A stretch of DNA of 6,701 bases from Fervidifonticultor sp964526945 (GTDB lineage Bacteria > Sysuimicrobiota > Sysuimicrobiia > Sysuimicrobiales > Humicultoraceae), in the NCBI GenBank assembly GCA_964526945.1, contig CAZGNA010000150.1, forward strand, positions 1 to 6,701, written 5' to 3'. Under the pieces are notes generated by a model, which saw only the letters and a list, made by a program, of their open reading frames with translations, was not told the origin of the DNA and did not search any database. The position numbers and the translations under genes are program-made. Positions 1 to 6,053 of this stretch are shown piece after piece (position 1 is the stretch's first letter; each line of letters begins with the position of its first letter).

Positions 1-70
1 TAGCTCAGGTGGTGAGAGCGCACCCCTGATAAGGGTGAGGTCGGTGGTTCGAGTCCACCAGGGCCCACCA
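1..70 (+). tRNA. tRNA-Ile (anticodon GAT), 5'-truncated by the window edge
   Basis: The sequence folds as a tRNA that lacks only its first seven acceptor bases. The D stem is GCTC (3-6) with GAGC (16-19). The anticodon stem is CACCC (21-25) with GGGTG (33-37), around a loop carrying GAT at 28-30. The T arm is GGTGG-TTCGAGT-CCACC (43-59). The 3' acceptor strand is AGGGCCC (60-66), followed by discriminator A67 and an encoded CCA (68-70). Anticodon GAU reads the isoleucine codons AUC and AUU. The missing acceptor strand would be expected to read GGGCCCT. In many bacteria this tRNA sits in the 16S-23S spacer next to tRNA-Ala, but no tRNA-Ala or 23S sequence follows here. It therefore appears to be a stand-alone gene or the last of a cluster. 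Confidence 0.95.
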
Positions 71-244
71 GCAGCGGACGCCAGGTCGGTGGGTCGTGTT
101 CCCGAACGCATTCACGTCCCCGGACGCGGTGCATGTGGTCCTCCCCTCGGGGGGCGACTCCCGCAGCTGCCGCCGCGATCGTCCGCAGGCGCCCTCACCC
201 CCGGTGCAGAGCGCATCTGTCATCACGCGCGGGCGTCCCCTGGG
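71..244. other. Gene-free stretch between convergent tRNA-Ile and M28 peptidase
   Basis: No credible gene is visible on either strand in this 174-bp stretch. The open frames that cross it are high-GC artefacts or read through the tRNA, and none has a Shine-Dalgarno site. The one clear structure is the hairpin at 138-158. The stretch separates the 3' end of the tRNA gene from the 3' end of the oppositely oriented peptidase gene, so only transcription ends are expected here. Confidence 0.6.
138..158. terminator. Hairpin, possible shared terminator
   Basis: GTCCTCCCC and GGGGGCGAC form a nine-pair stem with one C/C mismatch and one G-T wobble, around a TCG loop (147-149). It lies 68 bases after the tRNA CCA end and about 90 bases beyond the stop of the oppositely oriented peptidase gene, so it could serve both transcripts. 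No T-run follows on either strand. It would be an atypical, high-GC terminator, or simply a stable hairpin. Confidence 0.35.
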
Positions 245-1624
245 TCAATCCACGGGTAGGGGTCTGCCCTCGTAGCGCAGCACCTCGTCCAGCCCCAGCG
301 CCTCCAGGGTTCGCGCCATCTCCTCCGGGGTCTTCCGCGCCAGCGGGATCGTGGCCACCGTCGCCAGCCGCAGCACCAGCCGCGCCACGCGGATCGCCTC
401 GAGCTGCAGGGGGCGGGGCGCCACTTTGTCCAGCGAGTCCATGGCCGTGTGCCCGTAGCCGCGAACCGCGGCGGGGGAGGGGGGTGCCGACTGCGAGCTC
501 CAGGTGGCCGCAGGAATGCCCCGGACGGCGAAGGGGAACATGTCCGAGTACAGGCCGATCTGGTCCCCGACGGCGACGTCGGGCTCGTGCATCTCGTCGA
601 ACAGCCCGCGGAACCACCGGATGGCCTCGGGCCACCCCTGGAGCTGGAACGTGGCGTGCAGGCCCCGCCCCGCGCCATCGAGGTTCAGCATGAACCGCAA
701 CCCCTCGTCCCGGTGGCGCCGCGCGTAGGCGTGGGCCCCGAGCAGCCCCATCTCCTCCTGGGCGAAGGCCACGAACCGCACGGTCCGCCGCAGGCGCGCC
801 CGGTGGGGTGCCAGCGCCCGCGCCACCTCCAGCATGAGCGCCACGCCCGTGGCGTTGTCCATGGCCGCCTGGCTGATGTCGTGCCCGTCGTAGTGGGCGC
901 CGAGGAGGACGACCTCGTCGGGCTGCTGCTGTCCCCGAAACTCGGCCACGACGTTGAAGGACTCCACCGGGTGGTTCTCGTTGGTCGACGTGATGCGGAC
1001 GCGCACGGGGCCGCGTCGGCTCAGCCGGACCAGCTCCTGGCCGGTCTCGTACGAGACGCCGATCGCCGGGACCTCGCAGGGATGGCCGAAGCGCGCCGAG
1101 CCGGTTTCGGGCAGCCCGCCGGGCTCGCCCCGCATCCAGATCAACCCCACCGCCCCCTCGGCCAGCGCGCGCCCAAGCTTCTCGCACCGGTGCATGGGCC
1201 GGGGGAAGAAGCGCGGTTGGGCGGTCGTCACCATGGCGATCGCCCCCCGCACCTCGTCGCGGCGTACCACGTAGGCCTGCGGGTCGCCATCCCCGAGGTA
1301 GACCAGCGTGCTCGCGACCTCACCGGCCGGGCAGAACGGCAGGGCGATGCACGGGAGGTCGCGTTCGACGGGCGCCAGCACCGAGAGCCGGGTCTCCCGC
1401 CGTGTCCACCCGTGGCAGGTGAAGCGCTCCATCTCGGCGCGGTCCACACCCAGCCGGGCGAACCGCTCGCGGATGTAGTGCGCCGCCTGCCGTTCCTGCT
1501 CGCTGCCGCCAAAGCGCGGGCCGAAGCGCTCGACGAGGTCTTCCACGACGTCCAGCCCGGCGCGCGTCAGGTAGAGGTCCGCGACGATCTGTCGGTCCGC
1601 GTCTTCCAGCAAGGCATCGTCCAT
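245..1624 (-). CDS. M28-family zinc metallopeptidase with PA-like domain
   Basis: This 459-residue protein is an aminopeptidase-like hydrolase that uses a di-zinc centre. The full M28 ligand set is present: His244 in AHYDGHD, bridging Asp256 in MDNATG, the Glu290-Glu291 pair in FAQEEMGLLG (general base and metal ligand), Asp316 in LNLDGAG, and His392 in GYGHTAMDSLD. Residues about 100-210 resemble a protease-associated (PA) insert, and about 220-430 form the catalytic domain. No signal peptide or membrane segment is visible, so it probably works in the cytoplasm, whereas many M28 relatives are secreted. The ATG at 1624 is supported by GGGAGG at 1632-1637 with a 7-nt spacer. The frame stays open far upstream, but that part runs antisense to the dioxygenase gene. 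It is a single gene, divergent from the dioxygenase. The substrate is unknown. The family call is secure, and choosing between aminopeptidase and carboxypeptidase is not possible from sequence. Confidence 0.93.
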   Translation of the reverse strand: MDDALLEDADRQIVADLYLTRAGLDVVEDLVERFGPRFGGSEQERQAAHYIRERFARLGVDRAEMERFTCHGWTRRETRLSVLAPVERDLPCIALPFCPAGEVASTLVYLGDGDPQAYVVRRDEVRGAIAMVTTAQPRFFPRPMHRCEKLGRALAEGAVGLIWMRGEPGGLPETGSARFGHPCEVPAIGVSYETGQELVRLSRRGPVRVRITSTNENHPVESFNVVAEFRGQQQPDEVVLLGAHYDGHDISQAAMDNATGVALMLEVARALAPHRARLRRTVRFVAFAQEEMGLLGAHAYARRHRDEGLRFMLNLDGAGRGLHATFQLQGWPEAIRWFRGLFDEMHEPDVAVGDQIGLYSDMFPFAVRGIPAATWSSQSAPPSPAAVRGYGHTAMDSLDKVAPRPLQLEAIRVARLVLRLATVATIPLARKTPEEMARTLEALGLDEVLRYEGRPLPVD

Positions 1625-1825
1625 GGCATCGCCTCCCGGGCTGGGGCTTTCGCCGCGGCGCGCGCCATCTCCCTGCGCCCACCACGCCGGGTGGGGCGCC
1701 AGGCGTCTTGCAGGGCGGCGGTGGAGGGATCGGGGCGCGGGCCCATGGGCAGGCCCGTCGGTGCGGAATACCCGATGCCATTGCGTGGTTGACGCAGGTA
1801 GCGCAAAGCCTGCGGGAGGGGACCC
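1625..1825. promoter_or_regulatory. Divergent intergenic region between peptidase and dioxygenase
   Basis: This 201-bp spacer must carry the start signals for both flanking genes. Directly visible are the Shine-Dalgarno of the peptidase (revcomp GGGAGG, 1632-1637), that of the dioxygenase (GGAGGGG, 1815-1821), a perfect 10-bp palindrome GCCCATGGGC (1741-1750), and the inverted repeat TGCGT-GGTTG-ACGCA (1782-1796). A TTGACG hexamer (1789-1794) resembles a sigma-70 -35 box for the dioxygenase, but no matching -10 lies at the expected distance. No convincing promoter can be assigned to either strand. Confidence 0.4.
1782..1796. repeat. 15-bp inverted repeat TGCGT-N5-ACGCA, candidate operator
   Basis: Perfect 5-bp arms flank GGTTG, ending 29 bases before the dioxygenase start codon and overlapping the TTGACG -35-like hexamer. 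This is a typical place for a dimeric repressor. It does not look like the known MhqR operator of Bacillus. Short arms of this kind also arise by chance in high-GC DNA. Confidence 0.3.
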
Positions 1826-2782
1826 ATGACACTCCACGGTCCACACCACGTGACCGCCATTACGGCCGATGCCCGACGCAACCTGGACTTCTACACGCGG
1901 GTGCTTGGCCTGCGGCTCCTGAAGAAGTCGGTGAACCAGGACGACCCCACGGCGTACCACCTGTTCTACGGCGACGAGCACGGCCACCCCGGCGCCGACC
2001 TGACGTTCTTCGAGTATCCCGGCGTGGCGCGGGGTGCCGCCGGGGCCGGCATGGTGCACCGCATTGTCTGGCGCGTCGCCTCGCAGGAGGCCCTCGACTT
2101 CTGGGCGCGCCGGGTGACACGCGAGGGCCTGGCGGCCGCGCGCCACGAAGAGACGCTGCGATTTGCCGACCCCGAGGGGCTGGAGCACGAGCTGGTGCTC
2201 GACGACACCGACGACGCAGCGCTGGTGGCCATACACCCCGAGGTGCCCGCGGCCGTGGCGCTGCGGGGGTTCGCCGGTGTACGAGCCTACGCGGCCGAGC
2301 CAGAGGCGAGCCACCGGTTCTTGGAGCGGCTCGGGTTCACCCCACGCCCCCACGGCGGCTTCGAGGTGCGGGGTGCGCTGCGCGGGGCCTTCTACGTCTA
2401 CGACCGGATGGCGCGTCCGGGCAGGAGCGGGGCGGGCACCGTGCACCACGTGGCCTGGTGCGCGCTGGACGAGGAGCACGCGGCCTGGGGACGCCGCGTG
2501 CGCGAGGCGGGCGGGCAGCCCACGCCGATCATCGACCGCTACTACTTCCGCTCGATCTACTTCCGCGAGCCCAGCGGTGTGCTGTTCGAGATCGCCACGC
2601 GCGGCCCGGGGTTCGCGGTCGACGAACCGCCCGACCGCCTCGGTGCGCGTCTGTCGTTGCCGCCGCGGTTGGAGCCGCTGCGGCCGACGCTGGAGCGTCT
2701 GCTCACCCCCCTGCCCGACCCGCGCGCTACGTGGCCCGAGCAGCCCGTGCCGCTCGGCACCGAGCCTTCCGACCGGCCCTGA
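1826..2782 (+). CDS. Ring-cleaving dioxygenase, two VOC/glyoxalase domains (MhqO/PcpA-like)
   Basis: This 318-residue protein has two vicinal-oxygen-chelate modules, at about 4-140 and 148-262. It most resembles the hydroquinone-type extradiol dioxygenases (MhqO/MhqE/PcpA group), which use Fe(II) and O2 to open hydroquinone or catechol rings. The three metal ligands expected by alignment to PcpA (His11, His227, Glu276) are matched by His8 in GPHHVTAIT, His208 in TVHHVAW and Glu255 in VLFEIAT. The block RYYFRSIYFREPSG followed by VLFEIATRGPGF (239-263) is the subfamily hallmark. The start ATG at 1826 is preceded by GGAGGGG and a 4-nt spacer. It is cytoplasmic, with no signal peptide. In Bacillus such genes are induced by quinones and electrophiles under a MarR-type regulator, but none is encoded in this window. 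It stands alone, divergent from the peptidase. The family is secure and the aromatic substrate is not. Confidence 0.92.
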   Translation: MTLHGPHHVTAITADARRNLDFYTRVLGLRLLKKSVNQDDPTAYHLFYGDEHGHPGADLTFFEYPGVARGAAGAGMVHRIVWRVASQEALDFWARRVTREGLAAARHEETLRFADPEGLEHELVLDDTDDAALVAIHPEVPAAVALRGFAGVRAYAAEPEASHRFLERLGFTPRPHGGFEVRGALRGAFYVYDRMARPGRSGAGTVHHVAWCALDEEHAAWGRRVREAGGQPTPIIDRYYFRSIYFREPSGVLFEIATRGPGFAVDEPPDRLGARLSLPPRLEPLRPTLERLLTPLPDPRATWPEQPVPLGTEPSDRP

Positions 2783-2789
2783 CGGGCTG
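2774..2789 (+). terminator. Weak hairpin over the dioxygenase stop codon
   Basis: CGGCCC and GGGCTG pair over six positions, including one G-T wobble, around a TGAC loop that contains most of the stop codon. No T-run follows. It could help end transcription between the convergent dioxygenase and oxidoreductase genes, but the signal is weak. Confidence 0.2.
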
Positions 2790-2864
2790 CGACCTCACCC
2801 CACCGCGCGCGCCCACACCTTTGCAAGGGCGGCCGACTCCGGGCGCCACCGACGCGCCAAGCGA

Positions 2865-2881
2865 GCCCGGCCGCGTCGGGC
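2865..2881 (-). terminator. Weak hairpin just beyond the SagB-type gene stop
   Basis: GCCCG and CGGGC form a perfect 5-bp stem with a 7-base loop, beginning one base past the stop codon of the - strand oxidoreductase gene. No T-run follows on the - strand. It is a candidate terminator on position only. Confidence 0.22.
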
Positions 2882-2882
2882 G

Positions 2883-4490
2883 TCACCGGGCCCGCCGGGC
2901 CGGATGTCCCACGGCGGTGAGGAACAGGACGCTCTTGCCTGCCGCGTGCGGCGAGAAGAACGCGGTGACGTCGTCGTCGTAGAACGTCAGCCCGGTAGCG
3001 CCCAGCCCCAGCGCGTACGCGGCGAGGTAGATCCTGCCGCCGGTGATCCCTGCCTCGAGCTGGACCGCGCGGTACCCACGGTTGCCAAAGCGTGCCAGGA
3101 TCGGCGAGAGGTCGGCCAGGCAGTAGACGTCGACGCTGGCGTCGGCGGCCAGGGGTTGCTCGAGGGCCAGGTAGCCGGCCTCGCGCCGGAACGCGCCCGG
3201 CCGGAGGAGTTCGACGGCGTGCCGCTGGCGGTGCAGCACGTAGGCTCCCGGAGAGAGGCCCTCGACGGCGTGCGCGATGAGGTACACGTCCACCAGCGTC
3301 GGGGTGCCGTCGGCCGACTCGAGGAAGTCGGCCGGGACGCCACGGGTGGCGCGTTCCAGCACGGTGGACAGCTGTCCGAACGTGATCGCCGCGCGCTGGA
3401 AACGGCGGCTCGAGCCGCGCCGGCGGATGACCCGTGTGATGCTGTCCTGCGGCCATGCGTCCGCGGGCAGCGGGCGAAGCGGCACCAGCGGGCCCGTCGG
3501 CGGCGGCGGGGAGGCCGCCGGAGGCGTCCCGCGCCACGCGCGCACCTCCTCCGCTGCGGTCAGCGACGAGGCCGCGTGCATCGCGCGGATCGCCGGATAG
3601 TCCACCTCGCGTGCGGAGAGGGGCGCCGTCGGCAGGCCAAGCGGTGGTGGGGGCGGGAGCCCGTCGGCATCCCTGGCGGTAGCGCGTACGCCCGGTGGCG
3701 TGCTCTCCCGGCCCAGGGCCACCAGCGCAATGGCCACCTCCCGGTGCGTGTCCAGGTCGAGCAGGCGGTTGACCTCGGCGTCGAGGAAGCCGCACACCAC
3801 CCGGGCCGGCAGCCCGGCGCCAGCGGCGACCGCCAGCAGGTTGGCCAGGATCGTCCCGCAGTCCCAGAACGCGTGCCGGTACGCGCGCTCCCGGTACTTC
3901 CACGCATTCCGCCAGTAGGTGGTCGTGCACACGACGATCGCGGGCGCGCCGGCGACGGCAGGCTCCTGCGCCGTGGCCGCCACGAGCGTCGGGCGCCAGT
4001 CACCTGCCCGGAGCCGGCGCAGGGCGAAGTCGTGGACGCTGAAATGGTAGACGCCCGCGGCCAGGCCGGGCAGGTCGCCGCAGACGACGTACAGCTCGAT
4101 GTGGTACAACGCGCCGGTGCAGGCGGCAGCGCGGAACGGCATGGTGCTGCCGTTGGGCAGCCGCAGCCGCCGGGTGATGCCCGCCGACAGGAACAGCACA
4201 CCCGCCAGCGCCGGCAGGTCGGGGACGGACGGCCCGGGCATGCCGACACCGGGGAGGCGGGAAGCGATCGCCTCGAGCGCGGGCGTGTGCGGCAGCGGGG
4301 GATCGCGCGGCAGCGGTAGGGGCTCGAGCGTGGTGTAGATCTTGTAGGGGATGGGCTGGTTGCCCCAGTCCGGACCGCGGGGGCCCGCGCGCACGCTGTG
4401 ATAGGTGTGCTTCGTGGCGTTGTGGTAAGCCCAGGTGGCCTCGACGTCGCGGTTGGTGGGTTGCGGGGACGGGGGGTCTGGGGGGCCCAC
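2883..4490 (-). CDS. SagB/ThcOx-family dehydrogenase, tandem nitroreductase domains
   Basis: This 535-residue flavoprotein has two nitroreductase-fold halves, at about 15-262 and 350-530, joined by a Pro-rich linker (about 275-345). Subfamily marks are the N-terminal TWAYHNATKHTYHSVR (19-34) and DWGNQPIPYK (41-50), ACTGALYHIELYVV (123-136), and the FMN-site style RRRGSSRRF (356-364) of the second half. The second half also carries GNRGYRAVQLEAGITGGRIY (469-488). Relatives use FMN to oxidise azolines to azoles in thiazole/oxazole-modified peptides, but many family members are orphans of unknown substrate. No cyclodehydratase or obvious core peptide lies nearby, so azole synthesis is not claimed. 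The start is GTG at 4490. No upstream in-frame start follows the previous gene's stop, and no clear Shine-Dalgarno is seen. It begins 41 bp after the XRE-TPR regulator on the same strand, so the two are probably co-transcribed. Confidence 0.88.
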   Translation of the reverse strand: MGPPDPPSPQPTNRDVEATWAYHNATKHTYHSVRAGPRGPDWGNQPIPYKIYTTLEPLPLPRDPPLPHTPALEAIASRLPGVGMPGPSVPDLPALAGVLFLSAGITRRLRLPNGSTMPFRAAACTGALYHIELYVVCGDLPGLAAGVYHFSVHDFALRRLRAGDWRPTLVAATAQEPAVAGAPAIVVCTTTYWRNAWKYRERAYRHAFWDCGTILANLLAVAAGAGLPARVVCGFLDAEVNRLLDLDTHREVAIALVALGRESTPPGVRATARDADGLPPPPPLGLPTAPLSAREVDYPAIRAMHAASSLTAAEEVRAWRGTPPAASPPPPTGPLVPLRPLPADAWPQDSITRVIRRRGSSRRFQRAAITFGQLSTVLERATRGVPADFLESADGTPTLVDVYLIAHAVEGLSPGAYVLHRQRHAVELLRPGAFRREAGYLALEQPLAADASVDVYCLADLSPILARFGNRGYRAVQLEAGITGGRIYLAAYALGLGATGLTFYDDDVTAFFSPHAAGKSVLFLTAVGHPARRAR

Positions 4491-4531
4491 TGCGCAGACG
4501 GCCGCGACGACCGCGGGGTCGCGACGCCCGC

Positions 4532-5923
4532 CTACAGGTCGACCCGGGCGATCGCCGCCTCGTCCAGCCCTTCGACGCCCCGCGCCGATATGGGCGTGGC
4601 ACCACCGAGCCTTACCGCGTGCGCCAGGACCTCGGCGGCCTCTGCGGTCTGCCCGGTTTCCTTGAGCAGGAGCCCGAGTTCCGTGGCAGCCGCGGCGGCC
4701 TCGGGGACCATCTGCAGGTCGAGGAGCAGCGCGAGGGCCGTACGCAGGATCTGCGCGGCCTCGTCCGGCCGCTGCTGCGCCCGCCGCACCCTGCCCAGCG
4801 TCACCAGCGTCACGGCCTCGCGGCCGCGGTCGCCCACCGCCCGGGCGTCGCCCAGCGCGCGTTCTGCCGCCTCGGCGGCCTGCTCGAGCTGGCCCAGGGC
4901 CAGGTACACCCGCGCGAGCTCGTCGCGCGTGGCCGCGAGGCCGCGGCTGTCACCCTGGCGCTCGCGAACGCGCAGGGCCTTGGTGAGCACCGCCAGCGCC
5001 TCGTCGTAGAGCCCCTGGACGCGCCGCACAAGCCCCAGGTTGTTGAGGACCCGGCCGATCTCGAACAGGTCTTCGGTCGTCTCCAGCACGGCGTAGGCGT
5101 GGCTGTACAGCTCGACGGCGCGGTCTAGTTCCCCGCGGTTCCACGCCAGCAGACCGAGGTTGTTCAGCGCGCGGCCACGCAGCCTGGGTAGATGGAGCCT
5201 GGTGGCGATGGCCAGCGCCTGCCGGTTGGCGACCTCGGACCCATCGAGGTCGCCCATGCGCCAGCGGGCGACGCCAAGCGAGAGGAGGGCCCCCATCCCA
5301 TCTTCCGACTCGAGAGTTCTCGCGCGGCGCATGACTTCGAGGGCGCGTTCCAGCACCACCGCCGCCTGGCCGTACTCGCCGCGGCGCGTGTGCACGCCGC
5401 CCCGTACGGCCAGGGCCATCCCCAACGGCCCGGGGAGCTGTTCCTGCTCGGCGCGCACGATGGCCTCGTCCGCATACCGGGCTGCCTCGTCGAGTTGCCC
5501 GGCCGCTACGGCCACCCGCGCCCGCACGAGTCCGGCCTGCACGCGCAGGTCGGCGGGCAGATCCGGTACGACCAGTTCCGCAGCGGTGACGAGGTGGAGG
5601 ATGTCCGCTCCCCGCGCGTCATAGTCCGCGATCCATGCCAGGTGCAGCAGGTTGTACGCCGTCTCGATGCGCAGGTCGTCGGCGTCGAACAGCAGCGCGC
5701 CCACGGAGGTGCGCATCCGGCGGGCGAACGCCAGCAGCGTCTCGACCGACGGGTAGGACCGTCCGCTCTCGAGGAGGCTGACGAACCCCTTGGTCAGGTC
5801 TGGGGCGGCCAGCTGCTCCTGGCTCAGACCGGCGCGGTGACGTGCGGCGCGCAGGCGCTGTCCGAAGCGGTGCGGCCACGCGCTCTTGCGAGGAACGGAG
5901 GGGGCAGAAGACGGTTTAGCCAT
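4532..5923 (-). CDS. XRE-family HTH regulator with C-terminal TPR array (RRNPP-like)
   Basis: Residues about 19-80 of this 463-residue protein form an XRE/HTH_3 DNA-binding domain, with LSQEQLA and the recognition segment KGFVSLLESGRSYPSVETL. From about 127 to 441 there are roughly eight TPR-like repeats, at about 127, 168, 211, 250, 290, 330, 369 and 410. Two carry the NNLG motif (254-257 and 294-297), a position where asparagines contact peptide backbone in known peptide-binding TPRs. There is no signal peptide, so it is cytoplasmic. The architecture matches RRNPP receptors (PlcR, NprR, PrgX, AimR), which bind short re-imported peptides, although many XRE-TPR proteins have other or unknown ligands. 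A 45-codon secreted-peptide gene lies 130 bp upstream on the same strand, and the SagB-type gene follows 41 bp downstream. The ATG at 5923 has no Shine-Dalgarno. An in-frame TAA four codons upstream excludes a longer start. Confidence 0.9.
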   Translation of the reverse strand: MAKPSSAPSVPRKSAWPHRFGQRLRAARHRAGLSQEQLAAPDLTKGFVSLLESGRSYPSVETLLAFARRMRTSVGALLFDADDLRIETAYNLLHLAWIADYDARGADILHLVTAAELVVPDLPADLRVQAGLVRARVAVAAGQLDEAARYADEAIVRAEQEQLPGPLGMALAVRGGVHTRRGEYGQAAVVLERALEVMRRARTLESEDGMGALLSLGVARWRMGDLDGSEVANRQALAIATRLHLPRLRGRALNNLGLLAWNRGELDRAVELYSHAYAVLETTEDLFEIGRVLNNLGLVRRVQGLYDEALAVLTKALRVRERQGDSRGLAATRDELARVYLALGQLEQAAEAAERALGDARAVGDRGREAVTLVTLGRVRRAQQRPDEAAQILRTALALLLDLQMVPEAAAAATELGLLLKETGQTAEAAEVLAHAVRLGGATPISARGVEGLDEAAIARVDL

Positions 5924-5941
5924 GGTGTACTGAGTTTACCA
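5923..5941. promoter_or_regulatory. Imperfect 19-bp palindrome over the regulator start, with a -10-like box
   Basis: TGGTGTACTGAGTTTACCA is an inverted repeat of two 8-bp arms (6 of 8 pairs match) around TGA. It overlaps the first base of the XRE-TPR start codon. XRE regulators often bind such short dyads at their own promoters, so it is a candidate autoregulatory operator. On the - strand the same DNA contains TAAACT (5938 to 5933), four of six matches to TATAAT. It ends 9 bases before the ATG, a spacing that would allow a leaderless transcript. No convincing -35 is seen. Confidence 0.33.
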
Positions 5942-6053
5942 CATCCCGCCCGATCCAGGAACCGGCAGGAGAGCCCCTCATAATACATACCTTGCCAGGC
6001 ATCGGTTCGGGTGGGTAGGCCGTGATCTTCTGCCCCCTGCCAGCGGGTCGACC
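5924..6053. other. 130-bp spacer between peptide gene and XRE-TPR gene
   Basis: The spacer holds a perfect palindrome GGGTCGACCC (6045-6054) at the peptide stop codon, the TATTAT box at 5980-5985 and the dyad over the regulator start. No U-rich terminator is visible, so the peptide transcript may read through into the regulator, possibly with a second internal promoter. A small out-of-frame reading frame from an ATG at 5988 crosses into the regulator gene but has no properly spaced ribosome binding site. Confidence 0.4.
5980..5985 (-). promoter_or_regulatory. Candidate -10 box TATTAT for the XRE-TPR gene
   Basis: On the - strand TATTAT matches the TATAAT consensus at five of six positions and stands out in the GC-rich context. 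It would start a transcript at about 5973, giving a 50-nt leader to the ATG at 5923. No good -35 hexamer lies 16-18 bases upstream, so it is weak or depends on an activator. Confidence 0.3.

Noticed and set aside
5..226. 73-codon - strand frame containing VDSNHRPHPYQG
   Set aside because: This is the well-known translated shadow of a tRNA gene (reverse complement of tRNA-Ile), not a protein.
1789..1817. Sigma-70 promoter for the dioxygenase based on TTGACG
   Set aside because: The -35-like hexamer is good, but the expected -10 position (about 1811-1817) is TGCGGGA, which overlaps the Shine-Dalgarno and has no resemblance to TATAAT.
1625..2479. N-terminal extension of the M28 peptidase frame to about 744 residues
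   Set aside because: The frame stays open across the divergent region and antisense to the dioxygenase, but the extra part has no domain. The ATG at 1624 has a good Shine-Dalgarno.
2163..4319. 718-codon + strand open frame antisense to the SagB-type gene
   Set aside because: It is a high-GC artefact that starts inside the dioxygenase gene and reads low-complexity Arg/Gly/Ala/Pro sequence. The opposite strand encodes a clear flavoenzyme.
2883..4490. A thiazole/oxazole-modified peptide cluster built around the SagB-type gene
   Set aside because: No cyclodehydratase, YcaO protein, transporter or Cys/Ser/Thr-rich core peptide is present, and many members of this oxidoreductase family occur outside such clusters.
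4531..4545. CCTACAGG and GTCGACCC words shared by the 3' ends of the regulator gene (4531-4545) and the peptide gene (6047-6060)
   Set aside because: The two words occur in different order at the two sites, and both are GC-rich words beside CTG-TAG stops. This looks like coincidence rather than an attachment site or duplication.
5800..5988. Out-of-frame mini-frame on the - strand from an ATG at 5988 into the regulator gene
   Set aside because: The only purines upstream (AAGG) are too close to the ATG, and most of the frame lies over the HTH-coding region in the wrong frame. Codon bias and product give no support.
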